From the NCBI RefSeq assembly GCF_002051585.1, contig NZ_MZGX01000021.1, forward strand, positions 1-64,000: a stretch of 64,000 nt of DNA, read 5' to 3'. A program made the translations under genes and the position numbers. The stretch is from Ruminiclostridium hungatei. Its GTDB lineage: Bacteria; Bacillota; Clostridia; Acetivibrionales; DSM-1351. The notes below the pieces were generated by a model. It was not told the DNA's origin, ran no database searches, and was given only the letters and a program-made list of their open reading frames with translations. Numbering within the stretch: the stretch's first letter is position 1; every line of letters begins with the position of its first letter. This document shows, piece after piece, positions 26,926 to 35,970 of the stretch.

Positions 26926-26963
26926 TCTTCCACCTCAAATCGAACATTACGTTCTGCAACTTA

Positions 26964-26993
26964 ATAATACACCAGGCAGTTCCAGATAGTCAA
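26964..26993 (-). promoter_or_regulatory. Promoter of the XRE gene
   Basis: On the minus strand, TTGACT (26993-26988), an 18-base spacer and TATTAT (26969-26964) lie about 40 bases upstream of the start codon. Confidence 0.6.
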
Positions 26994-27000
26994 TACTTTT

Positions 27001-27063
27001 TGCAATAAAAATATTGTATTTTTTTGTTTAGTTATTGCATTTAGTAACAAGCGGCTATATAAT
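27001..27063 (+). promoter_or_regulatory. Promoter of the LexA-like repressor with overlapping operator-like repeats
   Basis: TTGCAT (27035-27040), 17 bases and TATAAT (27058-27063). Upstream, TGCAATA-AAAA-TATTGTA (27001-27018) is an imperfect palindrome, and the -35 box repeats the TATTGCAT half-site. These are candidate binding sites for one or both flanking repressors. Confidence 0.6.
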
Positions 27064-27085
27064 ATCTCTATAAGGAGGTCTACAA

Positions 27086-27718
27086 ATGAAAAGTATTTTT
27101 GATAAAGAGCTGTTTATTAAGCGCCTGAATGAACTGATAGACGCCAACGATGATAATAATTATACCCTGGCTCACCATTTGCACTTATCTGCGCCAACCA
27201 TTCTGAGGTACAGATCCGGTGAAATATCTCCCAAAATAACCACCATACAGGCTATGGCCTCCAAGTATAATGTCAATCCCTCCTGGCTTATGGGGAATGA
27301 CGTTGAAAAGTATCTTGAAAACAGTGACAGCAAATTCAAAAAAATTCCTGTCCTTGGTACAATTTCCGCAGGTCAGCCCATACTTGCCGAAGAAAACATT
27401 GAAGCCTATGAATTTGTAAATAGTGATTCCAAGATAGACTTTGCGCTGAAAGTAAAAGGTGACAGCATGATTAATGCCCGTATCAATGATGGCGATATTG
27501 TATTTATACGCCAGCAATCGGACGTGGAGAACGGCGAAATTGCCGCTGTTATTATTGATGGCCGGGAAGTCACCCTTAAAAGAGTCTACAAATATCCGGG
27601 CACAGTGATTCTTCGTCCTGAAAATCCACGGTATCAGGAATTAATTTATAATAAAAAAGACTTAAGAGATGTAAAAATCTTAGGAAAATGTATTTTCGCA
27701 AAGTTTTACCTTACCTGA
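27086..27718 (+). CDS. LexA/cI-like repressor with S24 peptidase domain
   Basis: A 210-residue protein. The N-terminal helix-turn-helix (TLAHHLHLSAPTILRYRSGE) is followed by an S24 autoprotease domain with the cleavage-type Ala-Gly (TISAGQP), the serine motif KGDSMINARINDGDIVFI and the lysine motif REVTLKRVYK. It is therefore likely inactivated by RecA-stimulated self-cleavage after DNA damage. It differs from LexA in having an XRE-type DNA-binding domain, as in phage repressors. A strong AAGGAGG site precedes the ATG. Confidence 0.9.
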   Translation: MKSIFDKELFIKRLNELIDANDDNNYTLAHHLHLSAPTILRYRSGEISPKITTIQAMASKYNVNPSWLMGNDVEKYLENSDSKFKKIPVLGTISAGQPILAEENIEAYEFVNSDSKIDFALKVKGDSMINARINDGDIVFIRQQSDVENGEIAAVIIDGREVTLKRVYKYPGTVILRPENPRYQELIYNKKDLRDVKILGKCIFAKFYLT

Positions 27719-27732
27719 TTTAAAGCAGTGGC

Positions 27733-27838
27733 AATAACAAGCATTTACAAGCCATGCTGTGCTTATTTGAAGGGCATGGCATAAAGCCGGCAGGCAGCTA
27801 TCGTACCTTCACGGCTCTATTAATTAATGCTTGTTATT
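27733..27838. other. Three-way-junction-like structured element
   Basis: AATAACAAGCATT (27733-27745) pairs perfectly with AATGCTTGTTATT (27826-27838). Inside are two further hairpins: GCCATGC/GCATGGC (27751-27757, 27774-27780) and AGCCG/CGGCT (27785-27789, 27812-27816). It follows the repressor gene by 15 bases and ends near T-rich sequence, so it may be an elaborate terminator or a small structured RNA. I know no family for it. Confidence 0.5.
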
Positions 27839-27850
27839 TCATTTCTTTTA

Positions 27851-28273
27851 TTATCGCTTATAATTTCTGAAATAATTGTCTGCTAATTTCTGGTACTTGC
27901 TATTAAGTTCCTTCACTCTGGTATTTTTTTCAGCATATGTTTGTGAGGCTTGCTCCATAAGGTCTGCTCTTTCTTCCTCGTTCATTTCGATGATATTCTT
28001 GCTGATATCCTTTATTTCGGTATTCATTGCTTTTAACAGCTCAAGTGCTTCAAATACTGGTACTTTTCACCACCCATATCAGGGTTTTTCAAATATTTGT
28101 CGGTCGCCCCGGCGAGCTGATATAACTGATACCCTTCAGTACTCATTTGCCCAGCCTGCTGATTCTTAAGCTCATTATTTTTTATAAATTACATTAAAAA
28201 CAATTGATATGCTAAAGACGGCGGTCAAGGCTATACAAATGACAGGTAATATTTTATTATTGGATTTTGCCAT
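27851..28273 (-). pseudogene. Frameshifted gene for a membrane-anchored helical protein
   Basis: An ATG at 28273 with GGGGG upstream starts MAKSNNKILPVI and a membrane helix, but the frame stops after 33 codons. A second frame continues as NNELKNQQAGQMSTEG and stops. A third frame then reads FEALELLKAMNTEIKDISK through to ADNYFRNYKR and a TAA at 27851. Joined, these give about 140 residues: a signal anchor followed by a coiled-coil-like helical region. Two separate frameshifts argue for a true pseudogene. The family is not recognised. Confidence 0.6.
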
Positions 28274-28325
28274 GTATTCCCCCAGTATGCTTATTTATCT
28301 TACACAGGATTATTATATCATAGAA

Positions 28326-28356
28326 AAAGTACCTTATAAAAATTGGCGGGTACTTT
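28326..28356 (-). terminator. Probable terminator of the nitrogenase-like operon
   Basis: AAAGTACC (28326-28333) and GGTACTTT (28349-28356) form an 8-bp stem with a 15-base loop. On the minus strand the stem is followed by TTC and runs on from TTT. It lies 150 bases after the last NifK-like stop codon. Confidence 0.55.
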
Positions 28357-28369
28357 ACTAAAAAATCAA

Positions 28370-28489
28370 TTATTTTATTGCCCTCTTTACGGGGAGCACA
28401 CCATTTTTGATGCGGAGCTGCTTTTTCAGGGTACGGTATGTGTTCCAGCGCTTACCTTCAATAATGCCTGTTCTATAAATGTTTTCATA
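28370..28489 (-). pseudogene. Possible short gene remnant between nifK-like 2 and the terminator
   Basis: A start-less open stretch of about 40 codons (NIYRTGIIEGKRWNTYRTLK, then QLRIKNGVLPVKR) ends with TAA at 28370. It is basic and reads like protein, but has no start codon or ribosome binding site and no family I recognise. It may be the tail of a gene displaced by the operon. Confidence 0.2.
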
Positions 28490-28506
28490 AAAGCTATTAA
28501 AATTTC

Positions 28507-29796
28507 CTACAAATTATCATATAGATCTTCTGTAAATGTTAAACTTCCTCGATATCCTGCATAAGTACGGTTGAATATCAGGCGTTCATTTATAGGAAAC
28601 GACGCTGTAATAAACTGAATGTTCTTTTGTAAACCAACTTCTCTTTCACTACTACTTCCTATTAGTAATGTTAAATCTTCCTCCTCGTCAATAATAGCCT
28701 GGTTGATTTCGTACTGATCAGCCGTAAACACAATTCGCGGTGGTTTTGCATATTCCAGCGCTGTTATTTGCTCTATGATTCTTTGCTTATCTTCTTCTCT
28801 AAAAATTGATTCTGAAATAACAACCAGCACAGGTGTAAAACTGTAATCATTTGCCAAATATCGTGTAAAACCTATGGCACATGAAGCATCAGCAACAACT
28901 GCAAATCGTTTCCAACTAAGGGCTCCAATGGATTGTGCAAGATAGCTGTATACATAATCTTCTTCCTGTGCAATTATTTCATCAACCATGGTTTTGTTCA
29001 GTTTTAAAGCTTCTGCCACTTTTCTGACAAAGCTTGTTGTGTCTGTTGCCCCAATTGGCATCCCTGATATCCTGATTGAAGGCACTCCGAATTTCTCTTC
29101 AAATTTTCTGGCAGGTTCTTTAAATATCCATGGATTAATGATAATATTCAGAGCAGCCGAAGAACATTTTCGTATGTCATCTATTCCCTGATGGTTTGTA
29201 AAAAAAGTATTTACCGTCAATCCCAAAAGATTCAAAATTCTTTTTATTTCATCTAAATTTCCACTCCAAAAAGGATCATGGTACGGAACAATACCAAAAA
29301 TATTCACCAATTTTTCATTCTTTGGCAGATTTACTTCTATAATCTGATCCAGCATTGTATTCCAAACCACTTCATATCCCAAATTGCTGTCACCTGCAAA
29401 TCCGGGCGTTTCGATTGGATACACATTATATCCTTCAGCCTTGAATTCCTCTGCAACGCTTGCAATATCATCTCCAATAATCCCCGCTGTACATCCTGTC
29501 AATACAAAAAAATCATCTGCATCTATAATATCCACGGCTCCCTGAATTGTGGTTCTGAGTTTATTTACACCGCCAAATACCACTTCTCTTTCCAGCATAT
29601 TGCTAGATGGTAATGAAACACCGCTAACAAAGCTGGCACTCTTATGACCCGATTGTCCCTGATCAGATGCTGTTGTCTGCATACAACACCCTGGTCCCGC
29701 ATGATACACCGGGCAAACTCTGTCAATTGCTCCCAATACAGAATTAATGCCCGCAAGTACACATCCGCCTCTTGGATTTTCTAATATTTGAGACAT
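28507..29796 (-). CDS. Nitrogenase-like component 1 subunit, NifK-like (pair 2)
   Basis: A 429-residue protein of the NifD/K/E/N superfamily. P-cluster ligand positions are kept at Cys12 (RGGCVLAGINSV), Cys37 (HAGPGCC) and Cys102 (LTGCTAGIIGDD). It is about 90 residues shorter than true NifK because the N-terminal extension is missing, as in nitrogenase-like proteins. It starts two bases after its NifD-like partner, so the two are translationally linked. It is the last gene of the long operon. A NifN-like scaffold role is possible, but all three cysteines favour a catalytic-type cluster. Function unknown. Confidence 0.85.
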   Translation of the reverse strand: MSQILENPRGGCVLAGINSVLGAIDRVCPVYHAGPGCCMQTTASDQGQSGHKSASFVSGVSLPSSNMLEREVVFGGVNKLRTTIQGAVDIIDADDFFVLTGCTAGIIGDDIASVAEEFKAEGYNVYPIETPGFAGDSNLGYEVVWNTMLDQIIEVNLPKNEKLVNIFGIVPYHDPFWSGNLDEIKRILNLLGLTVNTFFTNHQGIDDIRKCSSAALNIIINPWIFKEPARKFEEKFGVPSIRISGMPIGATDTTSFVRKVAEALKLNKTMVDEIIAQEEDYVYSYLAQSIGALSWKRFAVVADASCAIGFTRYLANDYSFTPVLVVISESIFREEDKQRIIEQITALEYAKPPRIVFTADQYEINQAIIDEEEDLTLLIGSSSEREVGLQKNIQFITASFPINERLIFNRTYAGYRGSLTFTEDLYDNL

Positions 29797-29798
29797 AT

Positions 29799-31247
29799 TT
29801 ACTCCCCTCCTACTATATACTTGAATGCATCTTCTTCATACCAACTATCTTTATACGGCAGTTTTACATGCTGTGATAATTTTATATTGAAGCCTGGATT
29901 TTCAAGCTGATCCGCTATCTTATTCCCCAAAAATAATAGCCCGTCATAGCCCATAGTCGGTCGTTTTCCATCCAGCACATGAGTAGTTGGTATTCCCAGC
30001 TTTGCTGCCCATTGCGGTACTCCTATAAATGCATCCGGCTTTAACTTTTTTAATAAATTCACCTGCTCAAAAGGCTGCATATTTGCAATGTCCAAAATAA
30101 AATCCTCATGAATTTCATTTAAATATTCAATATCCACTTGGGCATCCTCGTCATAGGTTGGTGTTTCCAAGCCTACCAACTCCATGCCAAAATCATCAAT
30201 CAAAGCTGCTGCCGCAAATGAACGACCTGTTCCGCCACATATGAATACTCTTTTTCCATGTAGGCGAGCTTTTAATTTTTCAACTAATGGTTCAATTCTT
30301 TCATGCTCTTTCGCAATAATTTCTTCAACTTCTTTTTCTTTGCCAAGTACCTTTGCAATGCCTCGATACCACTTATCTGTATTATGTATACCAATTGGCA
30401 TCACAGTATGTGAATATGGAATCTCATAATCTTCCCAAAGTGTTTTCATAAATTCATCTGCAAATACTTTACATATTGAAGTAGATGCTTCTGCCTGTGG
30501 TATTGTTTTAATTTTATCCAATGAACTATAAAATGGAATATAATTTACTTTTACATCAATCAGAGACAGCATTCTCTCCATTTCTGTCTGATCTGCGTAG
30601 CTTATTGTGGTTGGTGCAAATAAATTTACCAGTCCTTTTTCCTTTGGTAATTTTTCATATTTTAATATATGTTTATTAATCGCTAAAAACGCTGCATCAA
30701 ATCCGGAGGCGCATATTTTTGATTTGAAGCCTTCACAATGAATGGGTACTATTACACTGTTGGTTTCCTTCTGTAAATCTGCTGAAATCGCATCAATATC
30801 ATCTCCAATAATACCTGAAGCACACGATGCGTAAATAAATATCAATTCAGGATTATATCTTTCGATTGCTTTTTTCACAGAATCCCTTAATTTTTGCTCG
30901 CCGCCAAAAACCACAGACTTCTGATCTATATTTGTAACTATAATTTTAGGATTCCTTATGTTTTTTATTCCTCTATGCGCCTGCCCTACCCGGTACATAT
31001 CTACCGCCATGATAGAGCAGCCCACACACCCCTGGGGTGAATGTGAAATAAAAACCGAATCCTCTAAGGACATTAATGCTGACATACTATTTATCTGCTG
31101 GCATTGTAAGCCTTGTGCAAAACTTCTATCCGCTATTTTTAAACATCCTTTTTTAAAATTATTCTCCGCTTCCTTTCCAGTAGTTCCTAAATCATTTATT
31201 CTGCCGGGTCTGCTTTCTCTGACACCTGAATATTGTTCTCCTGCCAT
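29799..31247 (-). CDS. Nitrogenase-like component 1 subunit, NifD-like (pair 2)
   Basis: A 482-residue NifD-family protein. Cys49, Cys74 (SPQGCVGC) and Cys142 (ASCASGIIGDD) correspond to the P-cluster ligands Cys62, Cys88 and Cys154 of Azotobacter NifD. Cys259 aligns with the FeMo-cofactor ligand Cys275 through the DYEIPY segment. His423 lies ten residues before GYDG, the same spacing as His442 of NifD before its GYDG. The position of NifD His195 is Phe here. So this subunit may bind a NifB-type iron-sulfur cofactor, but it is not an orthodox nitrogenase. A 64-base gap upstream contains a dispersed repeat arm. Confidence 0.87.
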   Translation of the reverse strand: MAGEQYSGVRESRPGRINDLGTTGKEAENNFKKGCLKIADRSFAQGLQCQQINSMSALMSLEDSVFISHSPQGCVGCSIMAVDMYRVGQAHRGIKNIRNPKIIVTNIDQKSVVFGGEQKLRDSVKKAIERYNPELIFIYASCASGIIGDDIDAISADLQKETNSVIVPIHCEGFKSKICASGFDAAFLAINKHILKYEKLPKEKGLVNLFAPTTISYADQTEMERMLSLIDVKVNYIPFYSSLDKIKTIPQAEASTSICKVFADEFMKTLWEDYEIPYSHTVMPIGIHNTDKWYRGIAKVLGKEKEVEEIIAKEHERIEPLVEKLKARLHGKRVFICGGTGRSFAAAALIDDFGMELVGLETPTYDEDAQVDIEYLNEIHEDFILDIANMQPFEQVNLLKKLKPDAFIGVPQWAAKLGIPTTHVLDGKRPTMGYDGLLFLGNKIADQLENPGFNIKLSQHVKLPYKDSWYEEDAFKYIVGGE

Positions 31248-31296
31248 ACCTGCACCTTCCTTTATTTTTCTCTTCCATATGGTTCTTCTACGTTTT

Positions 31297-31315
31297 AGAT
31301 GTTACAGACCACTAG
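31297..31315. repeat. Single arm of the dispersed palindromic element
   Basis: AGATGTTACAGACCACTAG is identical in 18 of 19 positions to the right arm of the element at 50629-50692. It abuts and includes the stop codon of the ABC ATPase gene. No matching left arm is obvious. Confidence 0.5.
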
Positions 31316-32067
31316 ATTGAATAATTTGATTCCAGTGATATTATTCTTGATAAAAACTGCTTGGTTCTTTCTTCTTTCGGTCTTGAAAAAATCTGAGCCG
31401 GTGAACCCTCTTCCACTACTACCCCTTCATCCATGAATATAACTTTGTCTGCCACATCCTGGGCAAATGACATCTCATGTGTTACCACAATCATAGTAAT
31501 CCCCTTTTGTGCAACTCGCTTAATCAGGTCAAGAGTCTCACCAACTAATTCGGGATCAAGAGCCGAAGTAGGCTCGTCAAAAAGAATGACCTCCGGATTC
31601 AGAACGAAAGCTCTTGCAATACCCACCCGCTGCTGCTGTCCTCCAGAAAGCCGGGAAGGATAATAATCATATTTGTCTGATAATCCAACCCAGTCCAATG
31701 CCTCTTTTGCCTGTTCCTTCGCCTTGTCCTTAGGAATCTTTCTTGCTGTAACAAGACCCTCCATCACATTCTCCAATGCTGTTTTATTGGCAAACAAATT
31801 GTAATTCTGAAATACAAAAGCCATCTTACGCCGTATGTGGAGTATCTGCTTTTTATTGGCTTTTTTCAGATTCACACTGATGTTTCCCATAGTCAGTTCT
31901 CCGCTATCTGCTGTTTCCAGAAAATTAATACAGCGTAACAAGGTTGTTTTACCTGATCCACTGGGTCCCAGGATAACCACGACTTCGCCGTCCTCAACAT
32001 GCACTGATACCCCTTTAAGCACCTCTGATTTTCCAAAGGATTTTTTTACATTATTTACTTCAATCAT
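31312..32067 (-). CDS. Polar amino-acid-type ABC transporter ATPase (TcyN-like)
   Basis: A 251-residue nucleotide-binding subunit with Walker [11 protein letters not shown]-loop FVFQNYNLF, signature [15 protein letters not shown] and Walker [13 protein letters not shown]. The class is the GlnQ/HisP/TcyN group. It overlaps the upstream permease by eight bases and completes a four-gene importer (binding protein, two permeases, ATPase), the composition of the cystine/sulfur-compound importer TcyKLMN of Bacillus. The cargo is not provable from the sequence. Confidence 0.92.
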   Translation of the reverse strand: MIEVNNVKKSFGKSEVLKGVSVHVEDGEVVVILGPSGSGKTTLLRCINFLETADSGELTMGNISVNLKKANKKQILHIRRKMAFVFQNYNLFANKTALENVMEGLVTARKIPKDKAKEQAKEALDWVGLSDKYDYYPSRLSGGQQQRVGIARAFVLNPEVILFDEPTSALDPELVGETLDLIKRVAQKGITMIVVTHEMSFAQDVADKVIFMDEGVVVEEGSPAQIFSRPKEERTKQFLSRIISLESNYSI

Positions 32068-32770
32068 ATGAACTCCTTTTGAACTTACCCGTATGTTTTC
32101 TTAATCGTCCTGCAAGATACTCAATTAACACTGTAAATGTCCAATAAATCAGAGCTGCTGCCGCATATCCTTCAAAGAAGGAATAGGTTCTTGAACCCGG
32201 AATAATAGCCCCTGCTGCAATTTCTGTAATCCCTATTGCCATTACCACAGATGATGCCTTGATAAGTCCCACAATATTATTAATCATCATGGGTATGGCT
32301 ACTGGTACCATTTGCGGAACTATGATCCGACGTATAGTCTGGACTTTTGTTAATCCCACAGAGTACCCTGCCTCATCCTGTCCTTTATCAATAGAAAGCA
32401 GCGCCCCTCTTATCACTTCAGACATAGAACAGATGGCAGTCAGAGTTAAAGCAAAAATTCCCACCCAGATATTGTCCACATCTTTTACCGTCTTACTTAA
32501 ATTTAAAAACTTTGCCAGATTATTAAATTCCAGCATAAAAAGCAGATTATAGAGCAGTAGGGCAACTACGATAGGAACTCCCTGATACACAGTTACAAAT
32601 ATGGCCAGAACCTTGTTTATAACCGGAACCTTATAGACTCGTATGAGTGCTATGATGGTTCCGAATATAAATCCTGTTAATAACGAAATAAATACCAGCT
32701 TTATTGTATTTGGAATATATATGATTCCAGATCTGAGACATTCCCAAAAATAATCTGAATTAAAGCCCAT
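32060..32770 (-). CDS. Polar amino-acid-type ABC transporter permease (TcyM-like)
   Basis: A 236-residue inner-membrane permease of the HisMQ/GlnP type, with about five membrane helices. The cytoplasmic coupling motif is [20 protein letters not shown] (EAA loop), followed by [20 protein letters not shown]. It lies 20 bases after the other permease and overlaps the ATPase. Two different permeases suggest a heterodimeric channel, as in TcyLM. Confidence 0.9.
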   Translation of the reverse strand: MGFNSDYFWECLRSGIIYIPNTIKLVFISLLTGFIFGTIIALIRVYKVPVINKVLAIFVTVYQGVPIVVALLLYNLLFMLEFNNLAKFLNLSKTVKDVDNIWVGIFALTLTAICSMSEVIRGALLSIDKGQDEAGYSVGLTKVQTIRRIIVPQMVPVAIPMMINNIVGLIKASSVVMAIGITEIAAGAIIPGSRTYSFFEGYAAAALIYWTFTVLIEYLAGRLRKHTGKFKRSSYD

Positions 32771-32790
32771 CTGTCATTCCTCTTCTTTTT

Positions 32791-33510
32791 TTAGATTTCA
32801 TCAAGCATTATCGTTTTACGTGCTTTTCCAAATTCAAATTTATCATTTAGATATTTGAATAGGCCTCGAACAATCAAACTAATTATTATGTAAACAATTG
32901 CAACAAAAACATATGCCTCCAACACATGTTTTGTTGCAGTACCAATGGTCTTGGCTCTTCCCATGATATCCGTTACACCAATCAGAAATACTAAAGATGA
33001 ATTCTGGAATAAGCCTACCAGATCAGAGCCGAAAGGAGGAAGAGCAACTCTAACCATTTGCGGAAGAATAATTCGTTTGAATGTCTGAATTTCAGTCAAA
33101 CCAACACTAAGTCCAGCTTCTGTCTGACCATATGGAATGGAAGTGATTGCACTATAAAAAATAGCTGAAAGAAATGCTCCTTGATTCAATATAAATGTAA
33201 TATATGCAAAGGTAATTGCACTCCATTCACGGTTGATATTAGTACCAAACGCAGAATCAATCAATACCGGCAATCCATAGTACACAAGCATCAGTTGTAC
33301 CAGCATCGGTGTTCCTCTCATGAATGAAACGTATACCTTAAAGAACTGATGCAGTACCGGTATCTTCTTCATATTGACAAATGCAATGACAATTCCCAAT
33401 AAAACTCCAAGCACTGTTGCAAAAATGACAATTGCAAATGTTACTGATAGATATGGAACTATTTTCGGTATATTTTCAAAGAATCTATCCCATTTGAACA
33501 ATTCTCCCAT
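32791..33510 (-). CDS. Polar amino-acid-type ABC transporter permease (TcyL-like)
   Basis: A 239-residue permease with a clear membrane topology. The N-terminal FMRGTPMLVQLML motif is typical of HisMQ permeases, and the EAA loop is QTEAGLSVGLTEIQTFKRII. It starts three bases after the binding-protein stop codon, so translation is coupled. Together with the next permease it would form the channel of an importer for a small amino-acid-like substrate. Confidence 0.9.
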   Translation of the reverse strand: MGELFKWDRFFENIPKIVPYLSVTFAIVIFATVLGVLLGIVIAFVNMKKIPVLHQFFKVYVSFMRGTPMLVQLMLVYYGLPVLIDSAFGTNINREWSAITFAYITFILNQGAFLSAIFYSAITSIPYGQTEAGLSVGLTEIQTFKRIILPQMVRVALPPFGSDLVGLFQNSSLVFLIGVTDIMGRAKTIGTATKHVLEAYVFVAIVYIIISLIVRGLFKYLNDKFEFGKARKTIMLDEI

Positions 33511-33513
33511 GAT

Positions 33514-34353
33514 TTACTCGCTTTCTGTATAGTCTCCGCCAATAACATCAATGGATATTTTTGAAAGCTTTCCATTGTTACGAAGTTCCTTTACAGCACC
33601 ATCTACAGCTTTCTGAAGGTCTGTGTTTTTCCTGTCAAAAATAAAGTATGTTGAGGAGGACTGCACGGGAGCTCCTACCACTTTCAGCGCATCTTTTTTG
33701 TCCCCATAGCTTTCATTCAACTTGGCAACATCTCTTTTTGTATAAATAGTCGCATCCCACACTCCATTTAAAAGACCGGTTACTGCCTCTTCATCAGTTG
33801 AATTATTTACAAAAGCTATTTTTATTGGATTGTCTGCGTGTTCTTTATTATAGCTTTCTAAAATATAAGTTGAATTAGAACCTGTTGAGCTCTTTACTGT
33901 CTTACCCCGAAGATCATCAAGTGATTTTATATCGTTTCTGCCGCCGGCAACAGTGATATAGGTTACATAAGTTGTATAAGCTTCCTTACCGAAAAGATAC
34001 TTGGAATCTCTTTCTTTATTCCATTCATACTGATGAGCAGCAATGTCAATTTTTCCTGCGTCAAGAGATATTAATACATTTGCAAAATCCGATGTCTGGT
34101 AAATAAATTCATACTGCGGGAGAAGTTCATCAACTGCTTTTAATACCTCATACTCATAGCCTGTAAGATTACCTTTTCCATCCAAGTAGCAATATGGCTC
34201 ATACGCATTACCAGTACCTACGATTACTTTGGTTACTTTTGTTTTGGAGTCACCTGTTTTGTTGTCTGAGCTGCTTTTTCCACATCCTGCTGCAGTTGCA
34301 CCAAGTGTCAGAATCAATACGAATGCTATTAATTTATTTATTTTTGTTTTCAT
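33514..34353 (-). CDS. Polar amino-acid-type ABC substrate-binding lipoprotein (TcyK-like)
   Basis: A 279-residue lipoprotein: the signal sequence ends in the lipobox TAAGC, so the mature protein is anchored by Cys. The fold is SBP family 3, with YEPYCYLDGKGNLTGYEYEV near the N-terminus, IDIAAHQYEWNKERDSKYLF and a hinge region VKSSTGSNSTYILESYN. The family binds polar or sulfur amino acids. It begins 73 bases after the SsuB-like ATPase, the largest gap in this half of the operon, where a secondary promoter could sit. Confidence 0.88.
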   Translation of the reverse strand: MKTKINKLIAFVLILTLGATAAGCGKSSSDNKTGDSKTKVTKVIVGTGNAYEPYCYLDGKGNLTGYEYEVLKAVDELLPQYEFIYQTSDFANVLISLDAGKIDIAAHQYEWNKERDSKYLFGKEAYTTYVTYITVAGGRNDIKSLDDLRGKTVKSSTGSNSTYILESYNKEHADNPIKIAFVNNSTDEEAVTGLLNGVWDATIYTKRDVAKLNESYGDKKDALKVVGAPVQSSSTYFIFDRKNTDLQKAVDGAVKELRNNGKLSKISIDVIGGDYTESE

Positions 34354-34426
34354 AATTAAAATCCTTTCTTATTCAAGTTTTATAATAAGAATATGTAAAC
34401 CATGTTGTATTCTCTTTGTATTGCAA

Positions 34427-35179
34427 TCATATTGCATAGTCTTTAGTTGTTTCTTCCTGATTCATAATATTGGATAGAATAATTTTTTCATAATAGCTGC
34501 TATCGTTGCCGGTCACTCTCGGTCTTGTCAATTGTATTTTTATATCCAGTCTAATTTCATTTTCATCAATTACGATTACTCTGTCAGCAAGTTTTACTGC
34601 TTCACTCACATCATGAGTTACAATGATAGCTGAAAAGCCAAGATTTGCCCACAGTTTCTCAATCAATTCCTGCATATCCAGCCTGGTTAATGCATCCAAT
34701 GCCCCCAAGGGCTCATCCAATAAAAGAACCTTGGGGTGCCCTGCCAACGCTCTGGCAAGTGATACTCTTTGTTTTTGTCCTCCGCTTAATGTATAAGGCC
34801 ATACATCCTCCTTATCCTTTAGTCCGACATTTTCCAACGCTTCAGATGCTAATGCTTCATTTTGATGATGCGCTCCAAGCTGAACATTTTTTAATACCTT
34901 TTTCCATGGGAGAAGTCTTGGCTCCTGAAATACAAATCTGATATTACTATCTACACCTTCTTTTTCCTTTCCGTTTATTTTAATACTCCCTTCTGTCAAC
35001 GTATCAAGACCTTCAATGAGCCTGAGTAAAGTACTTTTCCCGCAGCCGCTTTTACCAACGATTGCCACAAATTCTCCAGGGTTTATTTCAAGATTAATGT
35101 TATTTAATACAATCAGATTTCCGAATTTTTTGACTAGCTTTTCTATTTTAATACTGTATCCATTTGCTTTGTCTTCCAT
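34427..35179 (-). CDS. SsuB/TauB-type ABC transporter ATPase
   Basis: A 250-residue ATPase with Walker A GKSGCGKST, signature LSGGQKQRVSLARAL and Walker B VLLLDEPLGALD, in the nitrate/sulfonate/taurine class. The Walker B and D-loop pattern LGALDALTRLDMQ is typical of SsuB/NrtD. I use the start at 35179, which has GGGAG upstream and follows the permease stop by two bases. It belongs with the SsuC-like permease and SsuA-like binding protein directly upstream. Confidence 0.92.
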   Translation of the reverse strand: MEDKANGYSIKIEKLVKKFGNLIVLNNINLEINPGEFVAIVGKSGCGKSTLLRLIEGLDTLTEGSIKINGKEKEGVDSNIRFVFQEPRLLPWKKVLKNVQLGAHHQNEALASEALENVGLKDKEDVWPYTLSGGQKQRVSLARALAGHPKVLLLDEPLGALDALTRLDMQELIEKLWANLGFSAIIVTHDVSEAVKLADRVIVIDENEIRLDIKIQLTRPRVTGNDSSYYEKIILSNIMNQEETTKDYAI

Positions 35180-35181
35180 TA

Positions 35182-35949
35182 TCAAGTCTCCCTCCATCTG
35201 ATTAAAATCTTTTCTAAAAATGTTGCTGCAACATCAGAAAGCTTACCTAATATTGCATATAAAATAATCGCCAGCACAATCTTATCCATTTGTAACAGCT
35301 CTCTTGCCGTCATTGCCATATACCCAATACCAGCATCCGTTGCAATCTGTTCCGCCGCTATTAAGACCAGCCACATAGTACCGAGAGAAAGTCTAAACCC
35401 AACAAGCATAGAAGGAAGGGTTCCGGGAAGTATGATATCCGCAAATATTTTTATTGGCTTCAAACCGTATACTCTTCCCATCTCCATAAGCCCTTTATCT
35501 ATTGATTTAATTCCATGATAGGTATTAATATAGATTGGAAAAAATACTCCAAAAGCAACCATATAAACTTTAACTTCTTCGCCAATACCAAACCAGATAA
35601 TCATTAGTGAAATAATTGCCAGTATCGGTATGGTTCTCAGCATTTGTATCGTTGTATTAAGCGCCAAATTCAAAATTTTAGAAAGCCCTGTTGCAAATGC
35701 TAATATCAGCCCAACCATACCTCCAAGCAAAAGTCCTTTTCCTGCACGGATAGCGCTTATGGAGATGTATTCCCATAAGCTTCCATCCTCAATCATCGTA
35801 ACCGTTCTTTGAAGCACTTTGTCTGGAACTGGTAATAATGTAGTATTCTTACCAGGAAGTGTTTCATAATACCACAATATGATTACCAATATGGGGACAA
35901 GCCATGGGACTATTAATCTGACTATTTTAGCCGTTTTTTTCCAAGCCAT
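35182..35949 (-). CDS. SsuC/TauC-type ABC transporter permease
   Basis: A 255-residue permease with about six membrane helices and the coupling motif MEMGRVYGLKPIKIFADIIL followed by PGTLPSMLVGFRLSLGTMW, typical of the sulfonate/nitrate/taurine class. The start at 35949 has GGAGG six bases upstream. It is the middle gene of the SsuABC-like set. Members of this class import aliphatic sulfonates, taurine, nitrate, thiamine precursors or aromatic compounds, so sulfur is plausible but not proven. Confidence 0.9.
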   Translation of the reverse strand: MAWKKTAKIVRLIVPWLVPILVIILWYYETLPGKNTTLLPVPDKVLQRTVTMIEDGSLWEYISISAIRAGKGLLLGGMVGLILAFATGLSKILNLALNTTIQMLRTIPILAIISLMIIWFGIGEEVKVYMVAFGVFFPIYINTYHGIKSIDKGLMEMGRVYGLKPIKIFADIILPGTLPSMLVGFRLSLGTMWLVLIAAEQIATDAGIGYMAMTARELLQMDKIVLAIILYAILGKLSDVAATFLEKILIRWRET

Positions 35950-35970
35950 TATCATCCTCCATTGTTGCAT

